64,000 nt of DNA, from assembly GCF_027596085.1 (NCBI RefSeq), contig NC_072464.1, positions 19,732,124-19,796,123 of the forward strand, written 5' to 3'. The DNA is from Anoplopoma fimbria (lineage: Eukaryota; Chordata; Actinopteri; Perciformes; Anoplopomatidae). A model generated the notes under the pieces. It was given only the letters and a program-made list of their open reading frames with translations. It was not told the DNA's origin and ran no database searches. Made by a program: the position numbers and the translations under genes. How positions within the stretch are numbered: the first letter of the stretch is position 1; each line of letters starts with the position of its first letter. Of this stretch, positions 43,197-64,000 are shown piece after piece.

Positions 43197-45570
43197 GAAG
43201 CTATAATTAAATCAATGGGCAATGGGAGAAATACCTGAACCTAATTTTTTGAGGTTCTTACTTAAATGTAGTATTTCCTTTTCATGCTACTTTATACTTT
43301 ATACTTTGTATTGTACTGCACTACATTTAAACATAGTTTGACATCAACTTTGTGTGAGTGAGAGTGTTGAAGTGTCCTTGAGCAAGACACTGAACCCCTA
43401 ACCGCTCCTTATTAGCAGAGTGGCACCTTGCAGTCTATTTAGCTCATACCATTTACTTATGAAAATGATTTAAATACATCTTCCACCACTGAAAATTGTC
43501 AAGATTATCAATGGAGTAGTCCTATCTCATTTACATCCTGCAGTTTTCTGTTGATTTTTTTCTATGAGATGTGGCTTTAAATGGAAGAGGATCATGCCAA
43601 TTAGCACATTATCATCAATTTGTGCAGTAATAAAGATACACTTGTTGAATTCCTTATTGAAAAAGCAAATTATCTCCAGGTATATTTAACTCCATCACTT
43701 TAATGGAGCGTTCAAGTGAACTTTGTCAACAGAAAACTGCAGGATGAAAATGAGATAGGACTACTCCATTGATAAGCTGGACAATTTTCAAAATTCAAGC
43801 TTGAAATTGTCAAGCTTGTGCAGTACAATACAAAGTATAAAGAAGCATGAAAAGAAAATACTACATTTAAGTAAGAACCTCAAAAAATGATCTCCAGGTA
43901 TCTAATGATTTAATGCAGTCTATTTAGCTCATACCATTTACCTATGAAAATGATTTAAATACATCTTTCCACCACTGAAAATTGTCCAGCTTATCAATGG
44001 AGTAGTCCATGAACGCTCCGCATCATTAACTCCATCACTTTAATGGAGCGTTCAAGTGAACTTTGTCAACAGAAAACTGCAGGATGTAATTGAGATAGGA
44101 CTACTCCATTGATAAGCTGGACAATTTTAAGCTTAAAATTGTCAAGCTTATCAATGGAGTAGTCCTATCTCATTTACATCCTGCAGTTTTCTGTTGATTT
44201 TTTTCTATGAGATGTGGCTTTAAATGGAAGAGGATCATGCCAATTAGCACATTATCATCAATTTGTGCAGTAATAAAGAGACACTTGTTGAATTCCTTAT
44301 TGAAAAAGCAAATTATCTCCAGGTATATTTAACTCCATCACTTTAATGGAGCGTTCAAGTGAACTTTGTCAACAGACAACTGCAGGATGTAAATGAGATA
44401 GGACTACTCCATTGATAATCTTGACAATTTTCAGTGGTGGAAGATGTATTTAAATCATTTTCATAGGTAAATGGTATGAGCTAAATGGACTGCATTTAGG
44501 CAGAGGCTGCCATGCAAGGTGCCAACCTGCTCAACAGGGGTGGTTAGGGGTTCAGTGTCTTGCTCAAGGACACTTCAACACTCTCACTCACACAAAGTTG
44601 ATGTCAAACTATGTTTAAATGTAGTGCAGTACAATACAAAGTATAAAGTATAAAGTATAAAGTAGCATGAAAAGGAAATACTACATTTAAGTAAGAACCT
44701 CAAAAAATTAGGTTCAGGTATTTCTCCCATTGCCCATTGATTTAATTATAGCTTCACAAGCAACACTTGTTGAATTCCTTATTGAAAAAGCAAATTATCT
44801 CCAGGTATATTTAACTCCATCACTTTAATGGAGCGTTCAAGTGAACTTTGTCAACAGAAAACTGCAGGATGAAAATGAGATAGGACTACTCTAATTTGCT
44901 GTGTCTCTTTATTACTGCACACATTGATGATAATATACTAATTGGCATGATCCTCTTCCATTTAAATCCACATCTCATAGAAAAAAAATCAACAGAAAAC
45001 AGGATGTAAATGAGATAGGACTACTCCATTGATAATCTGGACAATTTTCAAAATTCAAGCTTAAAATTGTCAAGCTTATCAATGGAGTAGTCCTATCTCA
45101 TTTTCATCCTGCAGTTTTCTGTTGACAAAGTTCACTTGAACGCTCCATTAAAGTGATGGAGTTAAATATATGTAATAATTAGATACCTGGAGATCATTTT
45201 TTGAGGTTCTTACTTAAATGTAGTATTTTATTTTCATGCTTCTGTACTGCACTAGTTTGACATCAACTTTGTCTCTGCCTAAATGCAGTCTATTTAGCTC
45301 ACACCATTTACCTATGATCATCAATTTGTGCAGTAATAAAGACACACTTGTTGAATTCCTTATTGAAAAAGCAAATTATCTCCAGGTATATTTAACTCCA
45401 TCACTTTAATGGAGCGTTCAAGTGAACTTTGTCAACAGAAAACTGCAGGATGAAAATGAGATAGGACTACTCTAATTTGCTGTGTCTCTTTATTACTGCA
45501 CACATTGATGATAATATACTAATTGGCATGATCCTCTTCCATTTAAATCCACATCTCATAGAAAAAAAAA
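43197..45570. repeat. large inverted and direct repeat cluster between tmem237 and abi2
   Basis: The outermost arms match in reverse: GAAGCTATAATTAAATC at 43197 pairs with its complement ending at 44755. Complementarity runs about 360 bp inward, with indels, to about 43560 and 44390. Between and beyond them, a unit with ACACTTGTTGAATTCC, TTTAATGGAGCGTTCAAGTG and ATGAGATAGGACTACTCC recurs in direct orientation (about 43639, 44282, 44764, 45346), and its parts recur reversed (for example about 43980-44000, 44140-44170, 45070-45165). A segment with GTGTCCTTGAGCAAGACACT is a common fish interspersed sequence. No coding content is seen. Confidence 0.85.
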
Positions 45571-45664
45571 CCCAAATGCATGTTTTTCTGGGGGTACAGT
45601 TGTGAAATTGCCCACATTCCTTGAAGGCACCGGGATGCATCCAGTCAGCGGCCGTCAGTAGTAA

Positions 45665-64000
<18,336 letters not shown>

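Overview
This window is a piece of a ray-finned fish (teleost) genome, probably a spiny-rayed fish. The grounds are compact multi-exon vertebrate genes with GT-AG introns, intronless fish-type odorant receptors, dense CA/GT microsatellites, and fish-typical mobile elements (hAT, DIRS-like, Rex/L2-like non-LTR, tRNA-derived SINE). I worked by eye from the sequence and matched proteins to families from memory. No database search was run.

Layout. 1-4.8 kb: a tandem cluster of odorant receptors on the minus strand. One is full length except for a 1-nt frameshift, one is interrupted by a 100-N assembly gap, and one is an eroded N-terminal relic. 4.87-10.2 kb: a mobile-element graveyard with an hAT element carrying a perfect 8-bp target duplication, a DIRS-like retroelement remnant, a TIR element, and the C-terminal part of a non-LTR ORF. 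10.2-14.2 kb: intergenic DNA with long microsatellites. 14.2-32.6 kb, plus strand: a complete 20-exon mpp4 gene (photoreceptor MAGUK scaffold, 608 codons). 32.6-38.1 kb: intergenic DNA with a SINE. 38.1-43.0 kb, plus strand: a complete 10-coding-exon tmem237 gene (ciliary transition-zone protein, 374 codons). 43.2-45.57 kb: a large inverted-repeat cluster. 45.7-64.0 kb, plus strand: the 5' part of abi2 (WAVE-complex subunit), running off the window end.

The order mpp4 - tmem237 - abi2 resembles the human 2q33 neighbourhood, where MPP4 and TMEM237 are adjacent and ABI2 is nearby. The three proteins belong to different complexes and show no operon-like relation.

Most notable: (i) a phase-compatible pair of coding-like exons (about 455 codons, no recognised family) inside mpp4 intron 5. 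It has no start codon of its own but joins in frame to mpp4 exon 5, so it may be an undescribed alternative C-terminus or a nested gene. (ii) A 5.8-kb TIR/TA-bounded transposon in mpp4 intron 11 whose interior is an 11-copy tandem array of about 470-bp units, each with a long palindrome, usually a CRE octamer, and a sense AATAAA plus poly(A) block. (iii) Very long GT repeats serving as the tract in front of the 3' splice sites of tmem237 exon 5 and abi2 exon 6, and CA repeats directly after two mpp4 donors. (iv) A single-base frameshift in a C-run of an otherwise conserved abi2 exon.
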